The notes below the pieces were generated by a model, which worked only from the letters and a program-made list of their open reading frames with translations, was not told the origin of the DNA and did not search any database. DNA of 64,000 nt from Peromyscus leucopus (lineage: Eukaryota; Chordata; Mammalia; Rodentia; Cricetidae), in assembly GCF_004664715.2 (NCBI RefSeq), contig NC_051068.1, positions 9,477,298 through 9,541,297 of the forward strand, in the 5' to 3' direction. The position numbers and the translations under genes were made by a program. Each line of letters begins with the position of its first letter. Within the stretch, counting starts at the first letter, position 1. Below are positions 12,090 to 23,306 of this stretch, piece after piece.

Positions 12090-12188
12090 TTTTCCAAGAT
12101 TGAGTCTTTTTATGTAAACCAGGCTGCTTCTAACTAGCACTCCTGCTTCCTCAGACTCTCTGTGTAAGATTGCAGGCATGCCCCGCCG
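12090..12188 (-). repeat. B1-like SINE, antisense
   Basis: T run, then 'aagattgagtctttttatgt' and 'attgcaggcatgccccgcc' in antisense B1 order. Confidence 0.6.
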
Positions 12189-12234
12189 GTCTGGTTTTTT
12201 TTTTTTTCTTTCTGTTTCTTTTTTTTTTTTTTTA

Positions 12235-12394
12235 ACTGTACTGATGTGTATTGGTGTTTTACCTGCATGTATGTCTGTGTGAGGGTGTCAGATCCCCAGA
12301 CAGTTACAGACAGTTGTAGGTGCTGGGAATTGAACCTGGGTCCTCTGGAAGAGCAGCCAGTGCTCTTAACAGCTCAACCATCTCTCCAGCCCCC
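12235..12394 (-). repeat. B2 SINE, antisense
   Basis: Well preserved antisense B2: 'tgctgggaattgaacctggg' (B box side) and 'aaccatctctccagcccc' (5' end). Confidence 0.92.
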
Positions 12395-12484
12395 TTTCTG
12401 TTTCTTACATAAATAATCGTATTACTAGGTTATCCTGGATGGGAACAGGCTTGAGCACCAGGAACCAGGTACACACGGCTGCGA

Positions 12485-12612
12485 GATGGTGTGAACCCTG
12501 GGTTGAAGCCCTCGCTCCGTCACTCGGATGGTGTGAACCCTGGGTTGAAACCCTCGCTCTGTCTCTCAAGATGGTGTGAACACCGGGTTGAAGCCCTCGC
12601 TCCGTCACTCAG
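12485..12612. repeat. 42-bp minisatellite, three copies
   Basis: Three tandem copies of a 42/43-bp unit beginning gatggtgtgaaccctgggtt start at 12485, 12527 and 12570. They differ at only a few positions. Confidence 0.95.
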
Positions 12613-13055
12613 ATAACATGTCTAGCCTTTTCACTTTGTGAGTAGTACTGTGCTTCCCACCAATAAAATGGTATTAGTAATAGTAACTATTTCATTGTAA
12701 CTGTGAAAACTGAAGGTGCAGTTTTAAAAAGAAGAAATGGCCTGTAAGATGGTATGGCAGGTAAAAGCACATGCTCCAAACTGATGCCCTGAGTTTGATC
12801 ATGGGACCCATATGATAGGAGAGTGTGTATGAAGTAGGTGATGTGTAAAATGCTTGGAGCAGTAGATGGTGATCAATAAACGTTAGTTTCTATGTTTAAA
12901 AAAGTTAATTAATTGGCTATAAATCTGTTAGTAAACATGAGTAAAAATTTTTATGTGACACAGTGAAATTGAAAAAAAAAAAGCAAAGTTTGCTGGGGCA
13001 GAGGTGGGGGTGGGGATGGGAGTGGCATCTTTTTGTTCCAATGCTTTTGTTCCAA

Positions 13056-13232
13056 AAGTCTCTGTTTGTTTGTTTGTTTGTTTGTTTGTGTTTTTCAAGA
13101 CCGGATTTCTCTGTAGTCCTGGCTGTCCTGGAACTCACTCTGTAGACCAGGCTGGCCTGAACCTCAGAAATCCACCTGCCTCTGCCTCCTGAGTGCTGGG
13201 ATTAAAGGTGTGCCCACCACATCCAGCTAAGA
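13056..13232 (-). repeat. B1 SINE, antisense
   Basis: (TTTG)n tract followed by antisense B1: 'tcctggctgtcctggaactc', 'gctgggattaaaggtgtg'. Confidence 0.93.
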
Positions 13233-13424
13233 AAAGGCCTTTTAAACAGCCAAGGTAAACCTCTGCTAAGACTTTAAAATCCTTCCTGTTTTAATCCAAA
13301 AATTAAAAACCTTCGTGTTTAATTCCACAGAAAATAATCTTTGCAAAACTTAAATTGACCACTGGAGGGCTCTCACAGACTTCCATTGCTACTAGATAAG
13401 AGACCTTTAAAATAACTTCTGCCT

Positions 13425-15058
13425 TTTCCCGTGATGTTCTCATATATCATGATATCTCCCTACCTGCCCTCCCACTCTGTCCCTGTTCCAACTCAACCCT
13501 CCCATTTCCCTATGTTTTCATCCCTCACTCCTCGCCCTCTGCCACCCCCACACCCAGTCCACTCATGTAGCTCTCATCCACTTCTCCTTCACGGGGTCAT
13601 CCATGTGTCCCTCCTAGGGTCTTTCCCTGTTAGCTAGCCTCTCTGGAGCTGTGGGTTGCAGTCTGGCCATCCCTTCCCTCACATCTAGTATCCACTTATG
13701 AGTGAGTACATACTATGTTAGTCCTTCTGAGTCGGGGTTACCTCACTCAGGATGATATTTTCTAGTTTCATCCATTTGATTGCAACTTTCTTGATATCAT
13801 TGTTTTTTTACTGCTGAGTAGTACTCCATTGTGTATATGTGCCATATTTTCTTTATCCATTCTTCAGTTGAGGGACAGGAGGCAGGGTGCTGGGGAGGCT
13901 CTCAGGAACCCACAAGGATGACACCATCTTGGACTGCTGGCAGTGGTCCAGAGGGTGCCTGGACTGGTCTATTCTGGTGACTGGTCTAGCGAATACCCTA
14001 ACTATCATCATAGAGCCTTTGTCCAGTGACTGATGGAGGCAGATACAGAGATTCACGGCCAGGCGCCAGGCTGAGCTCTGGGAATCCAATTGATGAGACG
14101 GAGGAGGGATTCTGCAGGCGAGGGATGTTGAGATCATGACAGGAAGAAGTGCAGAGATGAGGGACCATACTAGTGAAAGTCCATGAACTGTGGACTGGTG
14201 GCTGTGAAGCCCTCGGGGTACTGGACTAGGCCCTCTGGATACGGAAGACAGTTGTTTGGCTCAAACTGTGTAACACAAAACTTAGACAGTCTTATTAATA
14301 AAATCAAACCTGGAGCCAGGTATTGGTGTGAATGCTGGAAGATCAGAGAAGCAGAACAAGCCACAGCTACCTCACCTTGCCAATTCCTCAGCTGATCCTG
14401 TTTCCTCAGACTGGAAACCTCTGAGTCCTCCTCCAGAATGAATCTCAGCTGAACTGTTGCTCAAAAGCCTAAAAGCTTAACCAGGCTAGCTCCTGGTTTT
14501 CACGCCTTATATACCTTTCTGCTTTCTGCCATCACTTCCTGGGATTAAAGGCATGAGTCACCATGCCTGGCTGTTTCCAGTGTGGCTTTAAACTCACAGA
14601 GATCCAGATGGATCTCTGCCTCCCAAGTGATAGGATTAAAGGCGTGTGTGCCACCATTTTCTGGCCCCTATATCTAGTGGCTGTTCTGTTCTCTGACCCC
14701 AGATAAATTTATTAGGATGCACAATATTTTGGGGAACACAATATCACCACAGAACTATTTGGGGAACACCCAAGCAGGGGGATTGGAATCCATTCCTGGT
14801 GCATGGGCAAGCTTTTGGGAATTCGGTGCCTGGGGTGTGGCGCCTTGTGCAGCCTTGGAACAGTGGGAAAGGGCTTCGACCTGCCTAGGCTCAGCGTGCC
14901 AGGCTCTGCTGACTCCCCATGGGAGACCTTGATTTGGGGGATGTGGGGATATGGTGTGGCTTGGGAGGGAAGGCTGGGAGATGGGAGGAGGGAGGAGGTG
15001 GGATCTGTGGGTGGTATGTAGAGTGAGTAGAAAATTTCTTAATAAAAATAAATAAATA
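13425..15058. mobile_element. Truncated L1 with 5' inversion, split by an LTR
   Basis: The left part (about 13425-13868) is antisense L1: it holds the reverse complement of the 'gtatgtactcactcataagtgg' and 'ataaagaaaatatggcacat' region. From about 13869 the strand switches to sense L1 3' UTR (gtggactggtggctgtgaag, then ggactaggccctctggatac, ending in aataaaaataaataaataac). This is the arrangement made by twin-primed reverse transcription. The sense part is interrupted at 14269-14751 by an unrelated LTR and resumes with 'tttggggaacacccaagcag'. Confidence 0.85.
14269..14751 (+). mobile_element. LTR-like insertion inside the L1, with internal antisense B1 pieces
   Basis: A 483-bp block starting TGTAACACAA and ending ATCACCACA interrupts the L1 3' UTR. 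It is flanked by AAACTG on the left and GAACTA on the right, which look like a decayed 6-bp target duplication. It contains two antisense B1-like pieces (near 14530-14570 and 14594-14668). Direction and family are not certain. Confidence 0.6.
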
Positions 15059-15275
15059 ACTTCCTTCTGCCAAGGAGTGTTAACAAAATACCGCCAGCCT
15101 CACTGGCATACCCTAATTCTCCAGAGTAATCTGGCAACATAGATAGAAGACTTAAGGTGCACATGTTCTTCCACTCAGCCCCTGAAAGTTTGTCTAAGAA
15201 GTTTGTAAAAATATTCTCTTGATGTGTTTTGCGATTTACTTTTCAATAAAGTATCAGTTAAGAACTATATATGTT

Positions 15276-15443
15276 GCCAGGCGTTGGTGGCGCACGCCTT
15301 TAATCCCAGCACTCCGGAGGCAGAACCAGGCGGATCTCTGTGAGTTCGAGGCCAACCTGGGCTACCAAGTGAGCTCCAGGAAAGGCACAAAGCTACACAG
15401 AGAAACCCTGTCTCGAAAAACAAAAAAAAAAAAAAAAAAAAAA
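15276..15443 (+). repeat. B1 SINE, recent, with 16-bp target duplication
   Basis: Nearly consensus B1 with a pure A tail, flanked by AAGAACTATATATGTT at 15260-15275 and 15444-15459. Confidence 0.97.
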
Positions 15444-15479
15444 AAGAACTATATATGTTATAAGATATGTTCTTATTCT

Positions 15480-15683
15480 TATTTTATATGCACATGTGTG
15501 AGTCTATGTCCATGTCTGCACAGATGTGTGCAGGTGCCCATGCAGGCCAGCAGACAGCATCTGAGCTCAGGAGCTGGAGTTAGAGGCACTTGTATCCTCC
15601 CAACCTGGGTGCTGGAAACTGAACTCTGGTCCCTGAAATAGCAGCAATTGCTCTTCACCACAGAGCCATCCCTCCAGCCCCAA
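15480..15683 (-). repeat. B3 SINE, antisense
   Basis: Antisense tRNA-type SINE ending 'agagccatccctccagcccc'. Confidence 0.85.
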
Positions 15684-15839
15684 ATTATCGCTTTCAAAGT
15701 ACACACTGCTAAAATTAATTTCAATATATGTACAATTGGAGGCTTTTTAAATCCAATACATATATTTGGAAAATATACACTAAAATTTAACAAGTATTCC
15801 TTTGAGTGGTGAGGTTGGGGTCTTTTGGTCTCCTTTTGC

Positions 15840-15975
15840 TGCTGTTGTTGGGTTTTGAGTTTGGTTTGGTTTGGTTTGGTTTTGGTGTTTGGGGGTGTGT
15901 TTGTTTGTTCGTTTGGGGAAGTTGTTGGTGGAGGTTGTTTGTTTTGTTGTTGTTGTTTTGGGGGTTCTGTTGTTG
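15840..15975. repeat. G/T-rich low-complexity tract
   Basis: TTG, GGTTT and TTTGTTG motifs form a strand-biased simple sequence that joins the adjacent antisense B1. Confidence 0.8.
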
Positions 15976-16115
15976 TTGCTGTCTTTCAAGACAGGGTTTC
16001 TCTGTGTAGCCCTGGCTGTCCTGGAACTCACTCTGTAGACCAGGCTGGGCTGGAACTCAGAAATCCACCTGCATCCGCTGGGATTAAAGGCGTGCGCTAC
16101 CACTGCCTTGCTCTT
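15976..16115 (-). repeat. B1 SINE, antisense
   Basis: 'caagacagggtttctctgtg', 'ctggctgtcctggaactcac' and 'gggattaaaggcgtgcg' in order. Confidence 0.93.
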
Positions 16116-16224
16116 TTGTTTTTTAGACATTTTCCCATAAGAAGCATGAGTTTTTAATAAATAGGAAATTTTTAAAAATTCTTTTTAAGTGTAAACTATC
16201 TTAGGCATTTATAAATACTGTGGA

Positions 16225-16356
16225 CTGCTGAGACAGATCCATGGGTAAAGCTACTCATCACCAAGCCTCATTAATGACCTGAGTTTGATTACTGGGACTC
16301 TCATGTTAAAAGGAGAGAACTGATGCCCACAGATAGTCCCTTGACTATCATACAAA

Positions 16357-16411
<55 letters not shown>
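16225..16411 (+). repeat. B2/B4-type SINE running into a (CA)n tract
   Basis: Diverged tRNA-type SINE body (gctgagacagatccatgggt, then cctgagtttgattactggga) followed by about 26 CA units from 16358. Confidence 0.7.
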
Positions 16412-16414
<3 letters not shown>

Positions 16415-16732
16415 CCTTAAGGACCCCAAAATCACACGAGCACTTCATGCTTCAATACTATAAACAACCCATTTGCACAGACCCCGTTCCCAACTGATGT
16501 CCATCGCATCCAGCTGACCTCTGGCCATTCCTCATGGAAGGATGACAAGTGTTCCTGTCCTCGGTGCCACATTCCTAACTCTCCACCGTGCTGGAAATGG
16601 CTTTTTCTGCTGTTATTTTCCACCCATGTACAACCCAGGAATCTCCTACAAAATGACCTTTCTGCTTCTTCCCGGTGAGCTCTACAGTGTCCTTACAGAG
16701 CCTTGTAAATTCTCCTATTAAATATGTCTTCC

Positions 16733-17030
16733 AGGATGGGAGATAACTCAGTGGGTGAAACACTTGCTATCAAACCTGAGGACCTGTGTTCGGACCCCAG
16801 CCGCCCATGGAAATGGTTGATGGATTCTGGGGGGATTGCTGGCCAGCCAGTCTAGCCTAAACAGCCAGCTCCAGGTTCAGTGAGAAACAGACCTTATCTC
16901 AAACATAAAATACTGAGAGATAAATGAAGGTACCCAGTATCAGCCTCTGGCCTCTGCACACACAAGTATGGGCAAACACCCACACACACACTACACGTGT
17001 ACACACTCACACTCACACACTCACAGTAAG
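16733..17030 (+). repeat. B4-type SINE with CA-rich end
   Basis: A tRNA-like 5' part (gggagataactcagtgggtg, then acctgtgttcggaccccagc) is followed by a degraded B1-like part and CA repeats. Confidence 0.75.
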
Positions 17031-17737
17031 TTTTAGCTCCCTGTGGGGCAAAGATGTTTTCACAGTTAAGTGTAATGCTACATGCTGCCCACAGGCCCCT
17101 CGCCTGTCCTCATGCAGCATTCTGCTGAGAATGCACCCGTCAGAGTTTCCCTCCCTTGACGAGATCTCTTATCTTTAGGGGTGGGGGTGAAGTGACCACA
17201 TCTACTGAATCTCTGAAAACTCAGTTCCGGTGTCCTCTCAAACAGGAAGCTTCCAAGCCTCTACCCTCAGCTAGGTGCCCTGGAAGACCTCTGCTGTTGA
17301 GCTCACCCACTGGGCTTTGCTCAGGTATCTGGAAGTTCCTCAAGGGCAGAAGGCCTGTCTGACTCATTCCTACAAGTCACAATGTGGGTGTCAGGCCAGA
17401 GCAAAGCAATCATCTGAGTTAAATTCAGGCCCTTACATCTCTCCAACAGAAAGCTCCAGCTGCAATGTGTAAGGTCTCCTACTATCCACCATGATCTTTT
17501 GAGGATAATTTTCTGGTTCTTTCCTTTAGTAAGCAACATCTAAGATGACCCCCAACTGCCTCATCTCCTGACACTCAGTCTTGTGTGACGCTTTCTCCCA
17601 TTATTCCAGTTAGTGTGGCCAACAGCATATGGCAAAATGGCCACATATCACTTGAGAGGCAAGGTTACGAAGATGTACGGTTAAACAGCAGTGACGAAAA
17701 TGGTGGAGTAGGAAGCTGTAGCCACTGGTTCCCCCCA

Positions 17738-17768
17738 CAGAAAGAGAGAGAGAGAGAGAGAGAGAGAC
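17738..17768. repeat. (GA)n microsatellite
   Basis: About 15 GA units. Confidence 0.95.
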
Positions 17769-18617
17769 GCACTTGTCAGAACCATTTTCAGAGCTCTGTG
17801 AAACAGGGAAAACTTTGCAGCAGCTGAGCAAACACAGCCAAGAGGGAAATGCCACCTTCAAAACGACAGGGAAGCCCTGTCGAGATTCCACATCTGGCCC
17901 ATCCCCCTACCCATCATGGCAGCCATAGTCCAGTCCCTCCCTCAGACCAGAGGAGGAACAGACCTTATTGAAAGGTGGTGTGTGTAACTGTTGTGATCTC
18001 GGAGCAGACCCTTAGAAAGTGCTTCTGTTAGAGGGCATTGACTCCTCATACAGGGCCCACAAGGGAACTAAAGTGGGGTGAGCACCCAGGTGGTACTTGT
18101 TCTTTGGGAGTCAGCTGCGTGACTCTTTGTAGGTTAGGTATGTCAATCACTAAGGTGTGTCTGTCTAAAAGCCTGTTACCTAACCCTTCTCGTGTGTGGC
18201 GCAAGAGACAAAGATAAGAGTAACTGAATCAGCAGCTTTTACAATGTCCTGGGTCAGACCCCTGAAAGATGCCTGAAGCATCCGAGTCACTGTCCTAAGC
18301 CAGCACTCACCTGACATTCCAGGAACGTCAGAGCCTGCAGACACATCACCAGGAAGGTCAGCCCCACCGACCCCCCCAACCCCCCCCAAAAAACAACCAG
18401 AAGCTCATTCCTTAGGGATTGGTTTATGCCCTCAAGCAGTAGGACTTCTTCCTTCAAAGCACCCTGTAAAACTGGGCCTGAGATACTGATCAAGCAGACC
18501 CACCTTGACCAAGGTCACTTAGCTCTGCAGACCAATGTCTCAAGGCTGGACTGAGGAGGTCACTGACCTCTGCATCTGTACTTCCCAATCTGGCAATCAC
18601 CATTAAGTCTCGGCAGT

Positions 18618-18835
18618 GGCTGGGAGATGGCTCAGTCCATACAGTGCTTGCTGCACTCGCAGGAGAACCTGAGCTCAGATCTCTAGCACCCATGTCAAAA
18701 GCCAGGCATGGCAGTTCCTCTCTGTAGCCTCAGTGCTGAGGGGATGGAGACAGGAGGGTCCCAGGGGCTCAGTGGCCAGCCAGCGTTAGAGACTAAGGAA
18801 GACACCCAACTCTGACACACGCACACACCCAGGAA
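18618..18835 (+). repeat. B4-type SINE
   Basis: 'ctgggagatggctcagtcca' head and B box, then a B1-like half (agtgctgaggggatggagac). Confidence 0.8.
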
Positions 18836-19067
18836 CAGGTGTATACACACCCCTCCATTCGTGGCTTTCTGCCATTGTTTTAATGGGTGTGTTTGCATAA
18901 GCGTCTGAACCTAGTGCTGGGCCCCCCAGAGCTAGGGTTTGCCATGAAGTTAGCGCCTCTCTGGGGTGGATGTTTGATGACACTGTAGACGAGGTACACA
19001 CAGGTAGACATCATGCTCACAGATGTCCGAACAGAAGCACAGCTGGCAGAAACACTTGAGAGACCCC

Positions 19068-19280
19068 CTCGGGGCTAGAGCTACAGCCTGGTTGGTACAG
19101 TGCCTGCCCAGCAGGCACGAAGCCCTGGGTCCAGTCCCCAGCACCTCATAAACTGGGCCTGACGGTAAGTGCCGTAATTACAGCTCTCAGAGGTAGAGGC
19201 AGAATCGTAAGTTCAAGGTCACCCTTGGCTTCATAGCAAGTTTAAGGTCAGTCTAGGGTACAGGAGACCCTATTCTTGTT
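19068..19280 (+). repeat. B4-type SINE (ID-like head, B1-like tail)
   Basis: ID-like 'ggggctagagctacagcctg' with 'gaagccctgggtccagtccc', followed by a B1-like half. Confidence 0.75.
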
Positions 19281-19829
19281 TTTTTGTTGTATTTTGTTTT
19301 GGTTTTGTGTTTTAAAGACTACCTAAGGACTGCAGAGGTTGGAGAAAAATCCTTCTGGCAAACAAGATATTGGAAGAAACTGTGTTTGTAAGGGAACTAG
19401 GAAAGCAGCACACATGCCCAGGCAAGACACACACCCAGAGAAGACCTGAGAAAGCCTCGAGCGTTCATCGTGGGTGAATCCCAAACCTAAGGCAACCGCA
19501 GGCTGACCTTTAGGATCTCAGCTGAGAGCTGAAAAAGTGCCCAGGCACTCCAGCTGCAAAGACTGGGGGACGCAGTTGGGCGTTTCTTAATCTGTTTTGG
19601 TTCTCTGTATTTCTTCATTGTTTTCTGGATTTTTGGTTGTTTGTTTCCTTCTTTCTTGGCTTAGCTTCTGTTCTTTAAGAAAACTCATCAAAGCCTTAGT
19701 TAAACATGAGAAAAATTAATAGAAATTTCAGTAGTGTGCCCCCCATGATAAATAATCTTTATGAAAATAGTTTAGGGAAGTTCAAGACAAACAAATCAGT
19801 GTGGCTCTTAAAAGTTAAAAAAAGGAAAA

Positions 19830-19983
19830 AGCCAGGTGGCACACACCTTTAATCTCAGCACTTGGGAGGCAGAGGCAAGTGGATCTCTGTGAGTTTAAGG
19901 CTAGCCTGGTCTACAGAAGCTAGTTCCAGGACAGCCAGGGCTACACAGAAGAAATCCTGTCTCAAAAAACAAACAAAAAGCCA
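19830..19983 (+). repeat. B1 SINE
   Basis: Full-length, moderately diverged B1 with a CAAA-rich tail. Confidence 0.93.
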
Positions 19984-20119
19984 ACAAATTCTGGAGAAAA
20001 AAGTATCTGGTTTCCAGAGTTACCAAATTATAATTTTTCACATACCCAGATGGAAACAAAACTCACTAAGACATACAAAGAAACAGGGAACTATTACCTA
20101 TTCAAAAGAGCAACCATCT

Positions 20120-20215
20120 GCCTGGCATAATGGTGCTCGCCTTTAATCCCAGCACTCAGGAGGCAGAAGCAGGAAGATCTCTGTGAGTCTGAGGCCAGCC
20201 TGGGCTGTCTCATAA
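20120..20215 (+). repeat. B1 SINE, 3' truncated
   Basis: 'ctcgcctttaatcccagcac' followed by 'aggaggcagaagcaggaaga'; the right end is lost. Confidence 0.85.
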
Positions 20216-20284
20216 AAAGAAGCAGTCACCAAAAGATTAATAGGAACCATCCCTGGAGAAACAAAGATATCAGAAGAAAACTTG

Positions 20285-20640
20285 ATGTTGTTATTTACCT
20301 TTTCATTCCTGTGACCAAAAGACCTGACAGAAACTTAATAGAGGGGTTTATTTGGGCTTCAAGTTCAAGGAAAGAGTTGATCCTGTGGAGAGAGAGGTAA
20401 AGGCCCCAGGAGCCTGAGTTGCATGGGCACCCTGTGACTGTGGTCACAAAATAGACAAGTGGGGCGGGTTTCTAAAGGTTCCTCCCCCCCCCCCCAGCGA
20501 TCCACTGCCTCCACCAAAGCTCCACACCCTACGGGTTCTACAGTCTTCCATAACAGAGCTGCCAACTGAACACCAAGTGTCCAAGCTTGTGAGTCCACGG
20601 GGTGTGTCACATGTTCAAAGGACAATAAAGTTGAAGCACT
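20285..20640 (+). repeat. Diverged copy of the 'ttctattgctgtgac' rodent repeat
   Basis: Resembles the family at 38165-38525 (cattcctgtgaccaaaagac, later tttatttgggctt, then ccactgcctccaccaaagc-type filler). Internal parts are rearranged. Confidence 0.45.
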
Positions 20641-21209
20641 GATGGGCACACTCAGGAGAGACTGAACTTGCAGACTGTAGACGGGACAGCTGAAATGATA
20701 AGACATAAAGAGAAGCAGAGAGATGCTTTTGAATGTGGAGGAAAGACCATGGGAAGTGGAGAGGGAAGGAGGGAGGAGGTGTCCAGAGGGGGTGGAAGGT
20801 CAATAGCAAAGCCGTGCCCTAGAAATGAAGGAGGGAAGGAAACCTGCCCAAACAGAAACCTAATGGCCTTCGTCACCACCAGATTTGACCAAAAAATGCT
20901 AAAGGGAGTTCTTCAAATGGAAAGAAGAGGATGTTTTATACGTATGAAAATATAAAACTCACTAGAAAAATTAAGGACACTTCAAATTCAGTACACTCAA
21001 GTACTGCAAGGGTGGCATGCAAATAAATCATCCATTCATTGTTGATAAAAAGCTCAAAGCACAAAACTATTAAAATTAATAAAATCTGCAATAATTTGTT
21101 GAGAGATATGCAATGTAAAAAAATGTAGTTTGTTATCAAAACCAAAATGTATGTGATAGTTGATAACTTAATCAAATATTAATTTTTAAAAGTTTCAACA
21201 AAGATACCC

Positions 21210-21760
21210 TGTGTGAGTAGATTAAGCTGCACCCAACAGCCATGGGTTATTAAACAAAAAACCCGGAGTCAGGGGTGGGCCACCTCCCTATAAAGTGTTA
21301 ACTAGGAGGCCCAGAGGCTCCCAGAATAATAATGCAGGCAGTTCTCATTGCTATTGGTTGTCTGCCAGCACTTGGTAGTAAGACCCTTTTGCTGAGGACA
21401 CCACATACTTTTGTTTCAGGACATAGAGCAATCAAGCTAGAACTGGTCTGGAAATGTCCTTTCTGCTAGCTCGCCCTCATAGTGCCAGGATATGCTATGC
21501 AGACCCCTGGAAGAGAACGGCCATCAAAGTCTTGTTTCATGATTTGCACAGTTCTGACCACCTAGGCAAGACCAACCCACCGGGGCTAAGCGGCAAGATT
21601 GTCATGGAGGCAACCAATCACTTTGTGGTTAGATTTCAGGAAATTCACATCTGGTGCTGTAAGCCAACCAAAACCCAGTGGCTGGGAGGGGATAGGCCGA
21701 CCAGGGCAGCTACCGTAGTTCTGCTCATTTGACATGGTGTACCTCTCAGATTGCTTTCTA
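21210..21760. other. Unassigned block, possibly repeat-derived
   Basis: A 550-bp segment with a composition different from its flanks. It includes a 92-codon plus-strand frame (21454-21732) with no family I recognise, and CCAAT and TATAAA-like motifs near its left end (ccctataaagtg at about 21288). It could be an old LTR; no ends or target duplication were found. Confidence 0.35.
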
Positions 21761-22040
21761 AATAGCCGTGTTTGCGCTTGTAGGTTACTAATGCTGCTGT
21801 TGGCTTTGGCCAGAGAAACTTTTTCTTTTTTTCAGAATGGTGACTACAGAGAGAGACTGATAGCTGGTCACAGTGCTGATAAGTAACTGTTGAACTCCCA
21901 ACCATAACGGGACATCCATATCACTATTACCCCCTCTAAGGCTCAGTGAGCACAGTGAAAAAAAGAAACAGAGTAAGGGAGAGGGAGGAAGGAAGAAGGG
22001 CTGGGAGTGGAAGCAGAGTTCTCGCTTCCAGGCACAGCAT

Positions 22041-22215
22041 GGTGGAGCACTCCGGAGTCCACAGCAGTGGAGTCCACAGCAGTGATGGCCTACACAGGCA
22101 GGGCGTGGTGGAGCACTCCGGAGTCCACAGCAGTGGAGTCCACAGCAGTGATGGAGTCCACAGCAGTGATGGAGTCCACAGCAGTGATGGAGTCCACAGC
22201 AGTGATGGCCTACAC
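22041..22215. repeat. 18-bp minisatellite nested in a larger duplication
   Basis: A unit containing ggtggagcactccggagtcc occurs twice. In the second copy the 18-mer gagtccacagcagtgatg is expanded to four units. A 15-bp variant lacking 'atg' is also present. Confidence 0.95.
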
Positions 22216-22399
22216 GAGGCTCACAGGTGTGTTTGGTTTTTAATTTATTTTTATGCGTATGAATATTTTTCCTGCACATTTGTATGTGCACCACACCACT
22301 CCCTGACCCCTACCAACCAATAGAGCTTGAATGTAACTTCAGTTCTCCAATAAAAAGACACGGGGGGGGGGGGGGTCTGGGGAGCTGACTGCCTAAGAA

Positions 22400-23000
22400 T
22401 GCTGCTGCTCTTTTAAAAAAAGTTTATGTGTCTACCTGACCCCAAGATGCACCCCCTTCTAGCCATCTCTTTCCTTACTCCCCTCCATCCACCCCTCAAC
22501 CAGTTCCCTCCCGTTCCCATCCCCACCTGCCCCCAGTCCACCCAGGAGAGCTCTTCTATTTCCCCTTCCCAGGGAGATCCAAGCATCCCTCCTCGGGCCC
22601 TTCTTCTTACCTAGCCTCTCTGGGTCTGTGGATTGCAGCATGGTTATCCTTTACTTTACAGCTAATATCCACTTATGGGTGAATACATACCATGTTTGTC
22701 TTTCTGGGTCTGGGTTACCTCACTCGGGATGATTTTTTTCTAGTTCCATCCATTTGCTTTCAAATTTCCTGATGTCATTGTTTTCAACAGCTGAGTAACA
22801 CTCCATTGTGTAAATGTACCACTTTTTCTTTATCCGTTCCTCGGTTGAGGGACATAGGTTGTTTCAGGTTCTGACTATTACAAATGAACTGCTATGAACA
22901 TGAGTGAGCAAGTGTCCTTGTGAAATGATAAGTGGATGAGGGGGCGGGATGGGAGAAGAGGAGGGAGGGAAAATTTGTTCACCAATTTAAAAATTAAAAA
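22400..23000. mobile_element. Truncated L1 with 5' inversion
   Basis: Positions of about 22425-22935 are antisense L1 3' region (reverse complements of the gtatgtattcacccataag and ataaagaaaaagtggtacat regions). A short sense 3' end follows (ggatgggagaagaggaggga, then an A-rich tail near 22985-23000). The switch in strand fits twin priming. A run of G at about 22363-22374 precedes it. Confidence 0.8.
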
Positions 23001-23187
23001 AACATTTATATGGGTGTTTTACCTGCATGTGTACATGCATGGAGTGCCTGGGGTGCCAGAACCCCAGGAACTGGAGTGACAGGTGGTTGTGAGATGCTAT
23101 GGCAGTGCTGGGAATTGAACCCGGGTCCCCTGCAGGAGCAGCAAGCACTCTGAAGAGAAGCACAGGCCTCTCCCCAGGCCCCATGAA
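23001..23187 (-). repeat. B2/B3 SINE, antisense
   Basis: 'ctgggaattgaacccgggtc' and the terminal 'cctctccccaggcccc' are antisense B2/B3 landmarks. Confidence 0.85.
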
Positions 23188-23306
23188 TATTTACTGCTCT
23201 TGCAGTAGACCAGAGCTCACTTGCCAGCACACACATTGGGTGGCTAAAACTTCCTGTAATTCTAGTTCCTCAAGATCTGACCCCTTTCCCTCTGGTACCT
23301 GCTCGT

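Noticed and set aside
22041..22215. CRISPR-like array
   Set aside because: Units are directly abutting with no unique spacers, and the genome is mammalian. It is a minisatellite; the same holds for 32845-33050.
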